Position numbers and translations under genes: made by a program. Below, one piece after another: positions 47,420 to 56,833 of a stretch of 64,000 nt of DNA; position 1 is the stretch's first letter; every line of letters starts with the position of its first letter. Source of the stretch: Streptomyces sp. MMG1121 (GTDB lineage Bacteria; Actinomycetota; Actinomycetes; Streptomycetales; Streptomycetaceae); the NCBI RefSeq assembly GCF_001280015.1, contig NZ_LGDV01000226.1:1-64000 (forward strand), read 5' to 3'. A model generated the notes under the pieces. The model was given only the letters and a program-made list of their open reading frames with translations, did not search any database and had not been told where the DNA came from.

Positions 47420-48463
47420 ATGCGCGCCACGTTGTTCCATCCACGACTCGCCGCCCTGTTCCGGGACCACCTCGGGCAGGACGTCTTCCGGCTCGAATCC
47501 GACACGGTCGGAATCGCCGGCCACGAGGTCGCCGACCGGATCCTCGCCGCCCGGCGGGCCACCGAGACCGAACGGCCCACGTTCAAGCCGCTGCACGGGC
47601 GCTCGATCTCGCGGGGCGAGGCCTCCTCGGTGATGCGGACCATCGGCGGCGACGTGCGCGAGGCGCTGAAGAAGCCCCGTCCCCGGCCCGAGGACGTCGA
47701 CCTGTCCGGGGTCTGGCCCCTCACGGGGCATCTGTTCCTGCGGGACCTGATCCTCGGCGAGGACCCCCACCGGCTGCGCATCCTGATGAGCCGCAACCTC
47801 GAACTGACCCCCAAGCTCACCTGGGCGGTGATCGCGGCAGGTGCGGCGCTGCCGGGGCGGGTCGGGCGGCGCGGTGCCCCGCTGACCGCCATCGCCGGTC
47901 TGACGGCCGACGCCACCGGCTACCACGAGCGCCGCTACGCCATGGGCATGTACCGGCGCGCGGCGGCCCCCGTGTGCTTCACGGTCTCCACCCTGGTCGC
48001 GAACGCACTGTGGCTCGGCTCGCCGTTCGACCCCGGCACGCCGAACCGGCACATCCTGCACGAGGCCATGCGCCTGCTGCCGCCGTCCTGGAACATCCTG
48101 CGCAACGCCTCCCCCGAGTACGGCGCCATCGACCGGCGCATCGGCGCGGGCGACGACGTCCTCCTGCTGCCCCTGCTCTCCCACCGGGATCCGAAGCTGT
48201 GGGAGGACCCGCACGAGTTCCGCCCGGAGCGCTGGGACACCCTCGACCCCGACACCGCCCCCGGCTACCTCCCCTTCGGCCACTCCTCCGAGCGTTGCTG
48301 GGGCCGGCACATGGTGATGCCGCTGGCCGAGCTGCTCCTGGACCTGATACGTGACACGGGCCTGGCGGTGAGCCCCGACCAGACCTCCGCCAAGGTCCCC
48401 CTCGTCGGTCTGCTCGGCGTCGAGGACGTCCGGGTGACGAGGGTGCGCCGTGCCGCTGCCTGA
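47420..48463 (+). CDS. Short cytochrome P450, probable cross-linking enzyme of the RiPP cluster
   Basis: 347 residues, about 50 shorter than a normal bacterial P450. The haem-ligand loop FGHSSERCWG (Cys in FxxGxxxCxG) and the ExxR motif EAMR are present. The I-helix region reads RAAAPVCFTVSTLVANALW and lacks the usual acid before Thr. The N-terminus is short and lacks some substrate-recognition elements of CYP107/105 enzymes. This fits the atypical P450s of tryptorubin-like clusters that form carbon-carbon and carbon-nitrogen bonds between aromatic residues. ATG 47420 with GGAG 6 bp upstream. It overlaps the second P450 gene by 14 bp, so they are co-translated. Confidence 0.85.
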   Translation: MRATLFHPRLAALFRDHLGQDVFRLESDTVGIAGHEVADRILAARRATETERPTFKPLHGRSISRGEASSVMRTIGGDVREALKKPRPRPEDVDLSGVWPLTGHLFLRDLILGEDPHRLRILMSRNLELTPKLTWAVIAAGAALPGRVGRRGAPLTAIAGLTADATGYHERRYAMGMYRRAAAPVCFTVSTLVANALWLGSPFDPGTPNRHILHEAMRLLPPSWNILRNASPEYGAIDRRIGAGDDVLLLPLLSHRDPKLWEDPHEFRPERWDTLDPDTAPGYLPFGHSSERCWGRHMVMPLAELLLDLIRDTGLAVSPDQTSAKVPLVGLLGVEDVRVTRVRRAAA

Positions 48464-49667
48464 GCCTTCGGACGGCGCCGAGACGGTCGACGGGTCCTTC
48501 GCCCGCGACCCGCACGAGGTCTACCGGCGCTGGCGCGAGGAGGGCGGGGTCCGCAAGGTCCGTTTCTCCGGTGCCGCCCCCTTGGCCGGCTGGGTCGTCA
48601 CCGGGCACGCGGCCTGCCGGGCGGCCCTCGCCGACCCCCGGCTGAGCAAGGACGGCGCGACCGAGGCGTACGCCCGCCACGAGGGGCTTCCCACCGGCGG
48701 CCCGGGCGGCGCGCTCACCAGCCACATGCTCAACTCCGACCCGCCACGCCACACCCGCCTGCGCCGGCTGGTGCAACAGGCGTTCACCCAGCGGCGGGTG
48801 GCGGAGCTGCGCCCGAGGATCGAGGCGCGCGTCACCGCACTCCTCGACGCCCTGGACGGGACGGACGAGGTGGACCTGATCGCCCGGTTCGCGCTCCCGC
48901 TGCCGCTCGCGGTGATCTTCGACCTGCTCGGCGCGGACCCCGGCGGGCAGGGGATCCTCCGGGTCCGGGGCCACACGGTGCACGGGGACGGGGGCGACGG
49001 GGAGGTGTCCGTCCCGACGGCCGAGGCGATGCTGGACCGCCTGCGCGCCCTGATCGACGCCAAGCGCGCCCACCCCGGCGACGACCTGCTCTCCGCTCTG
49101 ATCGCCGCCCGCGACCACGGCGACCGCCTCACCGAGCAGGAGGTCACCTCCATGGCCTTCCTGCTGGTGATCGCGGGCCACCAGACCACCGCCAACCTCC
49201 TCGCCAACGGCCTGCACGCCCTGCTCGCCCACCCCGGCCGGCTCGCCGCCGTGCGCGCCGACGCCGCGCTGATCCCCGGCCTGACCGAGGAAGTCCTGCG
49301 CCACGACAGCCCGTTCGCCCTGGCGAGCCTGCGCTACACCACCGAGCCGGTGACGATCGCCGGTACGGCCATCCCGGCCGGGGAGTTCGTACAGATCGCG
49401 CTGCTGGCCGCGAACCGTGATCCGGACGTCTTCGAGGACCCCGACCGCTTCGACCCCGGCCGCGACGCCTCCCGGCATCTGGCGTTCGGCCACGGCGTTC
49501 ACCGCTGTCTGGGCGCACCGCTGGCCCGTCTGCAGGCGGAGATCGCCTTCGGGCACGTACTCCGGCGCTTCCCCGGCCTGCGTCTGGCCGATCCGCAGCG
49601 CGCCCCCCAGTGGCAGGACAACCCCCGCCACCGCGGACTGCTCACCCTCCCGGTCCGCCTCCGCTGA
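48450..49667 (+). CDS. Cytochrome P450 (CYP107/105-like)
   Basis: 405 residues with all canonical motifs: I-helix AGHQTT, ExxR EEVLR, haem loop FGHGVHRCLG. A conventional class I bacterial P450 that would need a ferredoxin partner encoded elsewhere. GTG 48450 lies inside the end of the preceding P450 gene (14-bp overlap) with GAGGG upstream, so it belongs to the peptide cluster. It may add a further oxidation (hydroxylation or an extra bond) to the cross-linked peptide, or act on another substrate. No cognate ferredoxin gene is in the window. Confidence 0.92.
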   Translation: MPLPEPSDGAETVDGSFARDPHEVYRRWREEGGVRKVRFSGAAPLAGWVVTGHAACRAALADPRLSKDGATEAYARHEGLPTGGPGGALTSHMLNSDPPRHTRLRRLVQQAFTQRRVAELRPRIEARVTALLDALDGTDEVDLIARFALPLPLAVIFDLLGADPGGQGILRVRGHTVHGDGGDGEVSVPTAEAMLDRLRALIDAKRAHPGDDLLSALIAARDHGDRLTEQEVTSMAFLLVIAGHQTTANLLANGLHALLAHPGRLAAVRADAALIPGLTEEVLRHDSPFALASLRYTTEPVTIAGTAIPAGEFVQIALLAANRDPDVFEDPDRFDPGRDASRHLAFGHGVHRCLGAPLARLQAEIAFGHVLRRFPGLRLADPQRAPQWQDNPRHRGLLTLPVRLR

Positions 49668-49743
49668 CGGCCGGCGCCACTTGACGGCTCGCGGCGCGAT
49701 GCCCCGGGTGACGCCTTCGTGCCCTCGACAGGTCTGACGGGAA

Positions 49744-50931
49744 TCAGCGCGGGCGGGCCGCCTGGGACGCCGTGTGGACGAGCAGCGCCAGGGCGGCCGC
49801 GCCGGCCGGGACCAGGAAGGCGGTGCCGGGGGAGAGGTGTTCGGCCGCCCAGCCGCCCGCCGCCGAGCCGCAGGCGATGCCGGTGAGCAGCCCGGTCACC
49901 ACCAGGCTCATGCCCTCGTTGAGCCGGTCGGCCGGGGTGCGCTTCTGCACCTGGGTCATCGCCGTCACCATCGTCGGCGCGGTCGCCATGCCCGCCACCA
50001 GCAGCGCGCCCGCGAGCACCGGCAGCGAACCGGCGACACCGGCGGCCACCCAGGGCAGCGTCATCAGGACGGCCATCGCCGCCAGGCAGTGGCCCAGCCG
50101 CGACCCGGCCGGTCGCCGGGCGCCGAACACCAGGCCCGCCGCGCCCGAGCCCGCCGCCTGGAGCGCGAGTACGGCCCCGGCGACCGTGCGATGTCCGTGC
50201 GCGCCGGCGAAGGCGATCGTGGCGACCTCCATCGAGCCGAACACCGCGCCGGTCGCCGTGAAGCAGGCCAGCAGTGGCGGGATGCCCGGGATGCGCCACG
50301 GTGTCCGCGCGGAGCGGGCGGTGCGCACCGGCGGTTCGGTGGCCCGCTGCGCGGTGAACACCAGCATGCCGGACAGCAGCAGCACCGCCCCGGCGAGAGT
50401 GCCCGCCTCCGGGAAGAAGGTGCCGCTCAGGAAGGACGCGAGCACCGGGCCGAGCATGAAGCACAGCTCGTCGGCGGCCTGTTCGAAGGAGTTCGCGGTG
50501 TGCAGCGCACCGGGTTCGTCGCGCAGCAGATGGGCCCAGCGGGCGCGGGAGAGACCGCCGATGTTTGGAGTGGCCGCGGTCGCGGCGTAGGCGGCGAACA
50601 GGGTCCAGTGGGGGGCGTCGTAGCGGACGCACAGCAGCAGCGCGAGGCTGCCGAGCACGGCGGTGAGCGTGGCCGGTACGGCGATCCGGGCCTGTCCGTG
50701 CCGGTCGACCAGCCGGGCGATCCAGGGCCCGGCCAGCGCGGTCGCCGCCAGCCCGGTCGCGGTGACGGCACCGGCGAGGGCGTACGAGCCCCGGGGACCG
50801 GCGATCATCACGACGGCGCTCACGCTGAACATGCCCATGGGCAGCCGGGCGAGCAGGTTGCCGGTGGTGAAGGCACGGGTGCCGGGGAGGGCGAAGAGCC
50901 GGCGGTAGGCTGCGGTGGCTGATATGGGCAT
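49744..50931 (-). CDS. MFS transporter
   Basis: 395 residues with twelve hydrophobic helices. An MFS drug/export-type permease (DRHGQARIAVPATLTAVLGS in the loop after helix 2 resembles motif A; SFEQAADELCFMLGPVLAS is typical of the DHA-type exporters). It converges on the P450 genes, with a 76-bp gap, and is divergent from the LysR gene. It may export the cluster product or provide self-protection. ATG 50931. Confidence 0.85.
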   Translation of the reverse strand: MPISATAAYRRLFALPGTRAFTTGNLLARLPMGMFSVSAVVMIAGPRGSYALAGAVTATGLAATALAGPWIARLVDRHGQARIAVPATLTAVLGSLALLLCVRYDAPHWTLFAAYAATAATPNIGGLSRARWAHLLRDEPGALHTANSFEQAADELCFMLGPVLASFLSGTFFPEAGTLAGAVLLLSGMLVFTAQRATEPPVRTARSARTPWRIPGIPPLLACFTATGAVFGSMEVATIAFAGAHGHRTVAGAVLALQAAGSGAAGLVFGARRPAGSRLGHCLAAMAVLMTLPWVAAGVAGSLPVLAGALLVAGMATAPTMVTAMTQVQKRTPADRLNEGMSLVVTGLLTGIACGSAAGGWAAEHLSPGTAFLVPAGAAALALLVHTASQAARPR

Positions 50932-51015
50932 GCCGATACGGTCCCCCGGAGTCGATCATCCGGTCCAACACCTTCCCGGTGCCGATTCACGCACCCGTGT
51001 TGTAAGTTCGCCGTC

Positions 51016-51981
51016 ATGGCCGCCGACCTGGACCCCCGTCTGCTGCGTGCCTTCGTCGCCGTCGCCGAGGAACTGCACTTCACCCGGGCGGCCGCCTGCC
51101 TCTACGTCGCCCAGCAGGCGCTCAGCCGGGATGTACGGCGCCTGGAGCGGGAGTTGGGTGCCGAGCTGTTCGTGCGGACCACCCGGCAGGTGACGCCGAC
51201 CGCCGACGGTGAACGCCTGCTGCCGTACGCGCGCCGGGTCCTGGCGGCACAGGACGACCTGCTGGCGGCCTTCGCCTCCGGCCCCGCCCGCCCGCTGCTG
51301 GTGGACCTCAACTCGCCGGGCCTCGCCACCGGCCGCCGGGTGCTGCACCGGGCCCGTGAACTCGCCCCCGACTGCGAGCTGATGGCCCGCTACGAGAGCG
51401 GTCTGACCGGAGCCGCGTCCGAGGTGCTGGCCGGCCGGCTGGACGCCTCCTTCGGCCGCTTCGCCGGTCTGGACCCGGCGCTGCGGTCCGGGCTGGAGCG
51501 GCAGCCGGTGCGCTACGAGCCGATGGCCGTCGTCCTGCCCGAGGCCCACCCCTTGGCCGGGCTGTCCGAGGTGCCCGTCGCCGCGCTGGCCGGCGAGACG
51601 GTGTACGCCGGTGCCGGCGACCCGCGCACCCCGGAGTGGACCGACCTGGCGTCCCGCCTCTTCGCGGAGCACGGCATCCGGCTCGCCCCGCCGTTGCCGC
51701 CGGCCGTCGGGGACGAGGAGTTCGAGCGGATCATGGCCAAGACCCGTCACCCGGTGCTGGCTGTCGTGGACTTCCCGGACCTGCCCCGCACGGTCCGTCG
51801 CCCTCTGGTCGACCCGGTCCCGCTGTCGCCGGTGTCGCTGGTGTGGCGCAGGGGCCTGGTCCATCCGGGGCTTGACGCGCTGCGCAGGGCGGCGGCGGAG
51901 ATCGCGGCGGCGCGGGGGTGGCTGCGGCGGCCGGGCGGGAGCTGGCTGCCGGCGGTGGACGAGATGACGAGGACGGCCTGA
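51016..51981 (+). CDS. LysR family transcriptional regulator
   Basis: 321 residues. N-terminal winged helix (LLRAFVAVAEELHFTRAA, residues 9-26, and ALSRDVRRLERELG) and a type-2 periplasmic-like effector domain. Divergent from the MFS gene with an 84-bp shared promoter, the standard LysR layout, so it probably controls the exporter; control of the P450 genes is possible but unproved. Ligand unknown. Confidence 0.9.
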   Translation: MAADLDPRLLRAFVAVAEELHFTRAAACLYVAQQALSRDVRRLERELGAELFVRTTRQVTPTADGERLLPYARRVLAAQDDLLAAFASGPARPLLVDLNSPGLATGRRVLHRARELAPDCELMARYESGLTGAASEVLAGRLDASFGRFAGLDPALRSGLERQPVRYEPMAVVLPEAHPLAGLSEVPVAALAGETVYAGAGDPRTPEWTDLASRLFAEHGIRLAPPLPPAVGDEEFERIMAKTRHPVLAVVDFPDLPRTVRRPLVDPVPLSPVSLVWRRGLVHPGLDALRRAAAEIAAARGWLRRPGGSWLPAVDEMTRTA

Positions 51982-52000
51982 TCGAGGGGCCGCGGGCGAA

Positions 52001-52036
52001 CGGGCCCGCCCGGTCGTGGTCGACCCGGCGGGCCCG
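52001..52036. terminator. Bidirectional terminator between lysR and the ABC importer
   Basis: CGGGCCCGCC-CGGTCG/CGACC-CGGCGGGCCCG stem (16 bp, one mismatch, TGGT loop) in the gap between convergent stops 51981 and 52052. Confidence 0.75.
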
Positions 52037-52051
52037 CAGGCGTGTGGGTGA

Positions 52052-53131
52052 TCAGCCCGCCGAACCGGCCGGGGTCGTGGTGGGGGTGAAGCCTTCCTTC
52101 TTGTTGGCCGCCGTGGCGAAGTCGTTGGTGAAGGTCGTACCGAGGTTCACCGAGGACTTGACGTCACCGACCAGCTGCTCCGTCGCCAGCACGGTCTTCG
52201 GGCCGCCGGCCGGCATGATGCCGTCGGGCAGGAACTGCCCCTTGTCCTTCGTCAGGGCACTGATGTAGTCGGCCTTGGTCACGAGCTGGTTCTGCACGAA
52301 CGACTGCGGCAGCTTGTCCGCGATGTCGGCGGCGCTGTGGGTGTTGATCCAGTGCATGGTGGCCACGAGCGCGTCGACGACCTTCTGCACCGTGTCCTTG
52401 TGCGCGTTCACCCAGTCGGTGCGGGCAAGGACGCCGGCCGCGGGGTAGGCGCCGCCCATCGCGTCCTGGGCCCCCTTGGTGGTGGCCAGGTCGACGGCGG
52501 AGTAGCCGACGCCCTTCTTCTCGATCGCGGCGACCGTCGGCTGCGTCGTCATGACGCAGGCGGTCTTGCCGTTCTGGAGCGCCGCGATGGCCGTGGAGCC
52601 CGCGCCCACCCCGATCCGGTGGAAGTCGCCGTTCTTGAGGCTGTTCTTCGCGGCGAGGAACTGGGTGAGGGTGTCGGTGCCGGAGCCCAGGTCGGTGACG
52701 CCGAGCGTCTTGCCCTTGAAGTCGGCGCCGGAGCGGACGCCGCTCTTCGTGGCGCACATCTCCCGTTCGCCCGGCGCGCCGGACAGCTGGACGACGTCCT
52801 CGACGGCCTTGCCCTTCGCCTGGAACTCGATCGTGTGGTTGTACCAGGCGCCGGCCATGTCCACCTGGCCCGACGCCATGGCCTCCTCGGCGCCGGTGCC
52901 GCCGTCCTGCTCGGTGCTCAGTACGACGTCGACGCCGTACTTCTTGTAGAAGCCGAGGCTTTGGGCGAGCTGGTACGGCAGGTAGATCTGCTTGTCGAGA
53001 CCGCCGGCCATGAGCTTGACGGTCGGGGTGCCGCCGGAGCCGGACGAGCTTCCGGAGCCGCTGGAACACGCGGTGGCCGCGCCGAGGGTGAGGACGGTGA
53101 CGAGCGATGCGACGAGGCTTCTCTTGAGCAT
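52052..53131 (-). CDS. SsuA/TauA-type ABC transporter substrate-binding lipoprotein
   Basis: 359 residues. Lipoprotein signal ending GAATAC (Cys22), Ser/Gly linker, and an NMT1/SsuA-like binding fold (QIYLPYQLAQSLGFYKKYG). Captures an alkane-sulfonate, nitrate, pyrimidine or similar small compound for the permease upstream. Starts at ATG 53131; the Shine-Dalgarno GAAAGG is far (about 12 bp). It is the last gene of the leftward operon ATPase-permease-binding protein. Confidence 0.88.
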   Translation of the reverse strand: MLKRSLVASLVTVLTLGAATACSSGSGSSSGSGGTPTVKLMAGGLDKQIYLPYQLAQSLGFYKKYGVDVVLSTEQDGGTGAEEAMASGQVDMAGAWYNHTIEFQAKGKAVEDVVQLSGAPGEREMCATKSGVRSGADFKGKTLGVTDLGSGTDTLTQFLAAKNSLKNGDFHRIGVGAGSTAIAALQNGKTACVMTTQPTVAAIEKKGVGYSAVDLATTKGAQDAMGGAYPAAGVLARTDWVNAHKDTVQKVVDALVATMHWINTHSAADIADKLPQSFVQNQLVTKADYISALTKDKGQFLPDGIMPAGGPKTVLATEQLVGDVKSSVNLGTTFTNDFATAANKKEGFTPTTTPAGSAG

Positions 53132-53175
53132 GGCGGGGCACGTGCCTTTCGAGAGGGAGGTGAGGAGGGAGAAGT

Positions 53176-54054
53176 TCAGAGGGAGTTCGCCTCGGTCGGG
53201 GCCGGCGGGCGCCAGGCCAGCAGCCGGTGTTCGAGCTTGCCGATCAGCCACTCCGCGCCCAGCACGATGACCGCGATGACGAGCATCGTGGCGAACACGC
53301 CGTTGGGGTCGAAGTTGTTCTGCGCGGTCTTGATGACGAGACCCAGTCCGCTCTGCGCGCCGAGCACCTCGCCGACCAGCGCGCCGACGATGGCGAAGCC
53401 GAAGGCGCTGTGCAGGCTGGCGATGATCCAGGTGAGCGCGGAGGGCACGATGACGTGCCGGACGATCTGCAGCTGGGAGGCGCCCAGCACGCGGGCGTTG
53501 GCGAGGATGTTGCGGTCGACCTCGCGGACGCCCTGGAAGGCGTTGAAGAAGACGATGAAGAACACCAGCACGGCGGCGAGCAGGATCTTCGGGGTCACGC
53601 CGATGCCGAAGGCGACGATGAAGATCGAGCCGAGGACGATGCGCGGGATCGCGTTGACCATCTTGATGTAGGGACCGAGCACGTCGGAGAGGAACCGGCT
53701 CTGGCCGAGGGCGACGCCGACGACGACTCCGGTGACGGAGCCGACGGCGAAGCCGATCAGCGCCTCCTCGATGGTGGTCCAGATGTTGGAGTAGAAGGAG
53801 CCGAACTCGGTGCCGTGCTGGAAGAGGTCGATCAGCCGCTTCCAGATGCCCGACGGCTGCCCGAAGAAGAACGGGTCGACGATGCCCCAGGTGGTGAAGG
53901 CCTGCCAGCCGCCGATGACGAAGGCCGCGAGACCGATGCGGCCCGCCCACACCAGCGCGACCCGTCGCCGGGCGGCCCGCTTCGCGGCGGCCGTCGCCGA
54001 GGTCTGGCTGCCGCCCTCGGCCGGCGCGGCGGAAGCGGTGGACGTCGTACTCAT
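53176..54054 (-). CDS. ABC transporter permease (SsuC/TauC type)
   Basis: 292 residues, six hydrophobic segments, BPD_transp_1 fold with EAA-type loop NILANARVLGASQLQIVRHV. Membrane channel of an SsuABC/TauABC-like importer. ATG 54054 overlaps the ATPase stop (ATGA), so both are co-translated. Confidence 0.9.
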   Translation of the reverse strand: MSTTSTASAAPAEGGSQTSATAAAKRAARRRVALVWAGRIGLAAFVIGGWQAFTTWGIVDPFFFGQPSGIWKRLIDLFQHGTEFGSFYSNIWTTIEEALIGFAVGSVTGVVVGVALGQSRFLSDVLGPYIKMVNAIPRIVLGSIFIVAFGIGVTPKILLAAVLVFFIVFFNAFQGVREVDRNILANARVLGASQLQIVRHVIVPSALTWIIASLHSAFGFAIVGALVGEVLGAQSGLGLVIKTAQNNFDPNGVFATMLVIAVIVLGAEWLIGKLEHRLLAWRPPAPTEANSL

Positions 54055-54923
54055 GCGGTGCCTCCCGCGGTGCGTGCGTAGGCGCGCTCGACCTCTTCGC
54101 GCAGCGTTTCCCAGATCTGTTGCTGGAGTTCGATGAAGCGGGGCTGGAAGCGGATCTCCTGGACGGAGCCGCGCGGCCGGGGCAGGTCGATGTCGAAGAC
54201 CGCCTTGACCGATCCGGGGCCGGAGGTCATCACGACGACCCGGTCGGCGAGCGCCACGGCCTCGTCGAGGTCATGGGTGATGAAGACGACCGACGGCCGG
54301 ATCTGCTCCCACAGCCCCAGCAGCTCGGTCGACATGATCGCCTTGGTCTGCACGTCCAGGGCGCCGAACGGCTCGTCCATGATCAGGATCTTGGGCTCGT
54401 TGATCAGCGCCGCGGCCATGGCCACGCGCTTGCGCATACCGCCGGAGAGCTGGTGCGGATAGCGGTCCTCGAACCCGGTGAGGCCCACCCGGCGCAGCCA
54501 GTCCCGGGCGGCGGCCTGCGCCTGCTGCCTGGGCACACCACGGAAGACCGGTCCCATCAGCACATTGCCGAGGACGGTCTTCCAGGGCAGCAGCGCGTCC
54601 GCCTGGAACATGAAGCTGACCCCGTCGGTGATGCCGTCCACCTCGCGGCCGCCGACCCTGACCGAGCCCTCGGTGGGCCGGTCGAGCCCGGACACCATGC
54701 TCAAAGTCGTCGACTTGCCGCAGCCGGTGGGGCCGACCACCGCGCAGAACTGGCCCGGCTCCACGGTGAACGACACGCCTTGCAGCGCCGTGAACACCTC
54801 ACCGGCAGGAGTCAGGAATCGCTTGGTGAGCCCGGAGATCTCGATGCGCGCGTCCTCGCGCGCCGCTGTACCGGCGCTGCCGCCGGCGATCGGGCTCTTC
54901 GCGACATCGTTTCGCGAAGCCAT
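54051..54923 (-). CDS. ABC transporter ATPase (SsuB/TauB type)
   Basis: 290 residues. Walker A GPTGCGKST, signature LSGGMRKR, Walker B LIMDEPFGALD, H-loop THDLDEAVALAD. Nitrate/sulfonate/taurine family ATPase. ATG 54923 with GAAGGAGAGG upstream. First gene of the importer operon, divergent from the two-component genes at 55.2 kb. Confidence 0.92.
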   Translation of the reverse strand: MASRNDVAKSPIAGGSAGTAAREDARIEISGLTKRFLTPAGEVFTALQGVSFTVEPGQFCAVVGPTGCGKSTTLSMVSGLDRPTEGSVRVGGREVDGITDGVSFMFQADALLPWKTVLGNVLMGPVFRGVPRQQAQAAARDWLRRVGLTGFEDRYPHQLSGGMRKRVAMAAALINEPKILIMDEPFGALDVQTKAIMSTELLGLWEQIRPSVVFITHDLDEAVALADRVVVMTSGPGSVKAVFDIDLPRPRGSVQEIRFQPRFIELQQQIWETLREEVERAYARTAGGTA

Positions 54924-55159
54924 GTGAGGGCCTCTCCTTCCACACCTGTCGGGTCGGGGAAGGCAGACGCTAGGGGTCACCCGGTGTTACGTCGCTGTTT
55001 CCCGGGTATCCCGCGATAGCCGCGTAACCAGGGGTTCTGCTCGTTTAGCTCAGTGCGCCGGGGGTGGGCAGAAAATCGGCCATCAGGCACAATCACGCCA
55101 CCACGGGTGCGGCGCAGGGCCGGCCCGGCACCAACCGGAACAGGGGCGATGAGGCACCT

Positions 55160-56833
55160 GTGACTCCCATCCGCATACGGATCGGGCGCGGCGGGAGGGG
55201 GAGGCTGTCCGCGCGGATCCTCGCCGGCCAGCTCGCCATCCTGGCGCTCACGGGCGTCATCGGCTTCGCCCTGTTCGCCTTCGCACAGCGCTCCGCCCTC
55301 GACCGCACCTACGAGGAGCGGGCCGTGGCCATCGCCAGGACGACGGCCGCCGACCCGCAGATCCGGCGGGCCATGCAGGACGGCAGCGACGACGCCGCGC
55401 GGACCGGCGTCGTCCAGGCCGTCGCCGAACGCATCAGGCAGTCGTCGGGGGCGTCGTACGTCGTGGTCATCGACCTGCACGGCGTCCGCCACTCGCACCC
55501 CATGGCGCAACTGGTCGGCTCGCCGGTGGCCGAGCCGGTCGTGGCGCGGGACGGCCGGCCGCACGTCGGCACCGACCAGGGCGCGACCGGGCGGTCCGCC
55601 AACGGCAGGGTCCCGCTGTACGGGCCGACGGGCGAGCTGGTCGGCGAGGTGTCGGTGGGCATCCCGGAGCACGACGTGCTCGGGGAGCTGTGGCACGAGC
55701 TGCCGACCTTCGGCCTCTATGCCGCGATCGCCACCGCACTCGGTGCCGCGGCCGCGTATCTGCTGGCCAGACGCCTGAAGCGAACGACCTTCGGGCTGGA
55801 GCTGGAGGAGATCGCCGGGCTGCTCCAGGACCGCGAGGCGATGCTGCACGGCATCCGCGAGGGCGTGCTCGCCTTCGCCCCGGACGGCAGGATCTCCGTG
55901 GTGAACGACGAGGCCCGCCGCCTCCTCGGCCTCGGCACCGCGCTCGGCAGCACCCTGGAGGAGACGCTGCCCGACGGACGGCTGCGCCGCGCCCTGGACG
56001 GCACCCTGACCGGCACGGACATCAGCGTGCTGACCGACGAGCACTGTCTGGTCGTCAACCGGATGCCGGTGACCCTGCACGGGCGCGCGCTGGGCGCGGT
56101 GGTGACCGTCCGAGACCGCACCGAACTGGTCGGACTCCTGCGGGAGTTGGACTCCGTGCGCGGGCTGACCGACGCGTTGCGGGCGCAGCAGCACGAGTTC
56201 ACCAACCGGATGCACACGCTCGCCGGGCTGCTGGACATCGGGGCGTACGACGACGCGTACGACCTGGCCGTCGAGGCGGCCGGCACCGGGCAGGCGCTCA
56301 CCGAGTCCGTGCGGGGGCGGATCGGCAACCCACTGATGGTCGGCCTGGTCGTGGCCAAGACCACGGTGGCCGCCGAACGCGGGGTGTGGGTCGAGCTGGA
56401 CGACGACTCCGCGCTGGGCGAGGACCCGCCGCAGCTGCCCCGGCTGCTGACCATCGTCGGCAATCTGCTGGACAACGCGATCGACGCGGCGGGCGACGGA
56501 CCGCCCCCGCCGGGCGGACGCGCGGTCCGCCTCACCCTCACCGAGGACGCTGCCGGGACGACCGTACGGGTGGCGGACACCGGCCCCGGCATCCCGCCGG
56601 GCGCCCATGACTCGATCTTCGAGGACGGCTGGTCGACCCGCCCCGACCGGGGCACCGCCCGGCGCGGTCTGGGTCTCGCCCTGGTCCATCGCCTGGTGTC
56701 GCGGCACGGCGGCACGGTCACCGTCAGCGAGGGCACGGGCGCGGTCTTCACCGTACGCATGCCGCTGCCGCATCTCGTGTCCGCCGGGGAGCCGAAGACG
56801 CTGCGGACGGGATCCGCGGGAGGTGACCGCTGA
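55160..56833 (+). CDS. CitA/DcuS-family sensor histidine kinase
   Basis: 557 residues. Two transmembrane helices (about 21-41 and 175-197) bracket a PDC-type sensor domain outside the cell. Inside are a PAS domain and a kinase with a Spo0B-like H-box QQHEFTNRMHTLAGLL and N/G boxes NLLDNAIDAAG and GLGLALVH. CitA/DcuS kinases sense di- or tricarboxylates. GTG 55160 preceded by GAGG fits the family N-terminus; the frame is open to 55064. The response regulator follows with a 1-bp overlap (TGATG). Confidence 0.92.
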   Translation: MTPIRIRIGRGGRGRLSARILAGQLAILALTGVIGFALFAFAQRSALDRTYEERAVAIARTTAADPQIRRAMQDGSDDAARTGVVQAVAERIRQSSGASYVVVIDLHGVRHSHPMAQLVGSPVAEPVVARDGRPHVGTDQGATGRSANGRVPLYGPTGELVGEVSVGIPEHDVLGELWHELPTFGLYAAIATALGAAAAYLLARRLKRTTFGLELEEIAGLLQDREAMLHGIREGVLAFAPDGRISVVNDEARRLLGLGTALGSTLEETLPDGRLRRALDGTLTGTDISVLTDEHCLVVNRMPVTLHGRALGAVVTVRDRTELVGLLRELDSVRGLTDALRAQQHEFTNRMHTLAGLLDIGAYDDAYDLAVEAAGTGQALTESVRGRIGNPLMVGLVVAKTTVAAERGVWVELDDDSALGEDPPQLPRLLTIVGNLLDNAIDAAGDGPPPPGGRAVRLTLTEDAAGTTVRVADTGPGIPPGAHDSIFEDGWSTRPDRGTARRGLGLALVHRLVSRHGGTVTVSEGTGAVFTVRMPLPHLVSAGEPKTLRTGSAGGDR

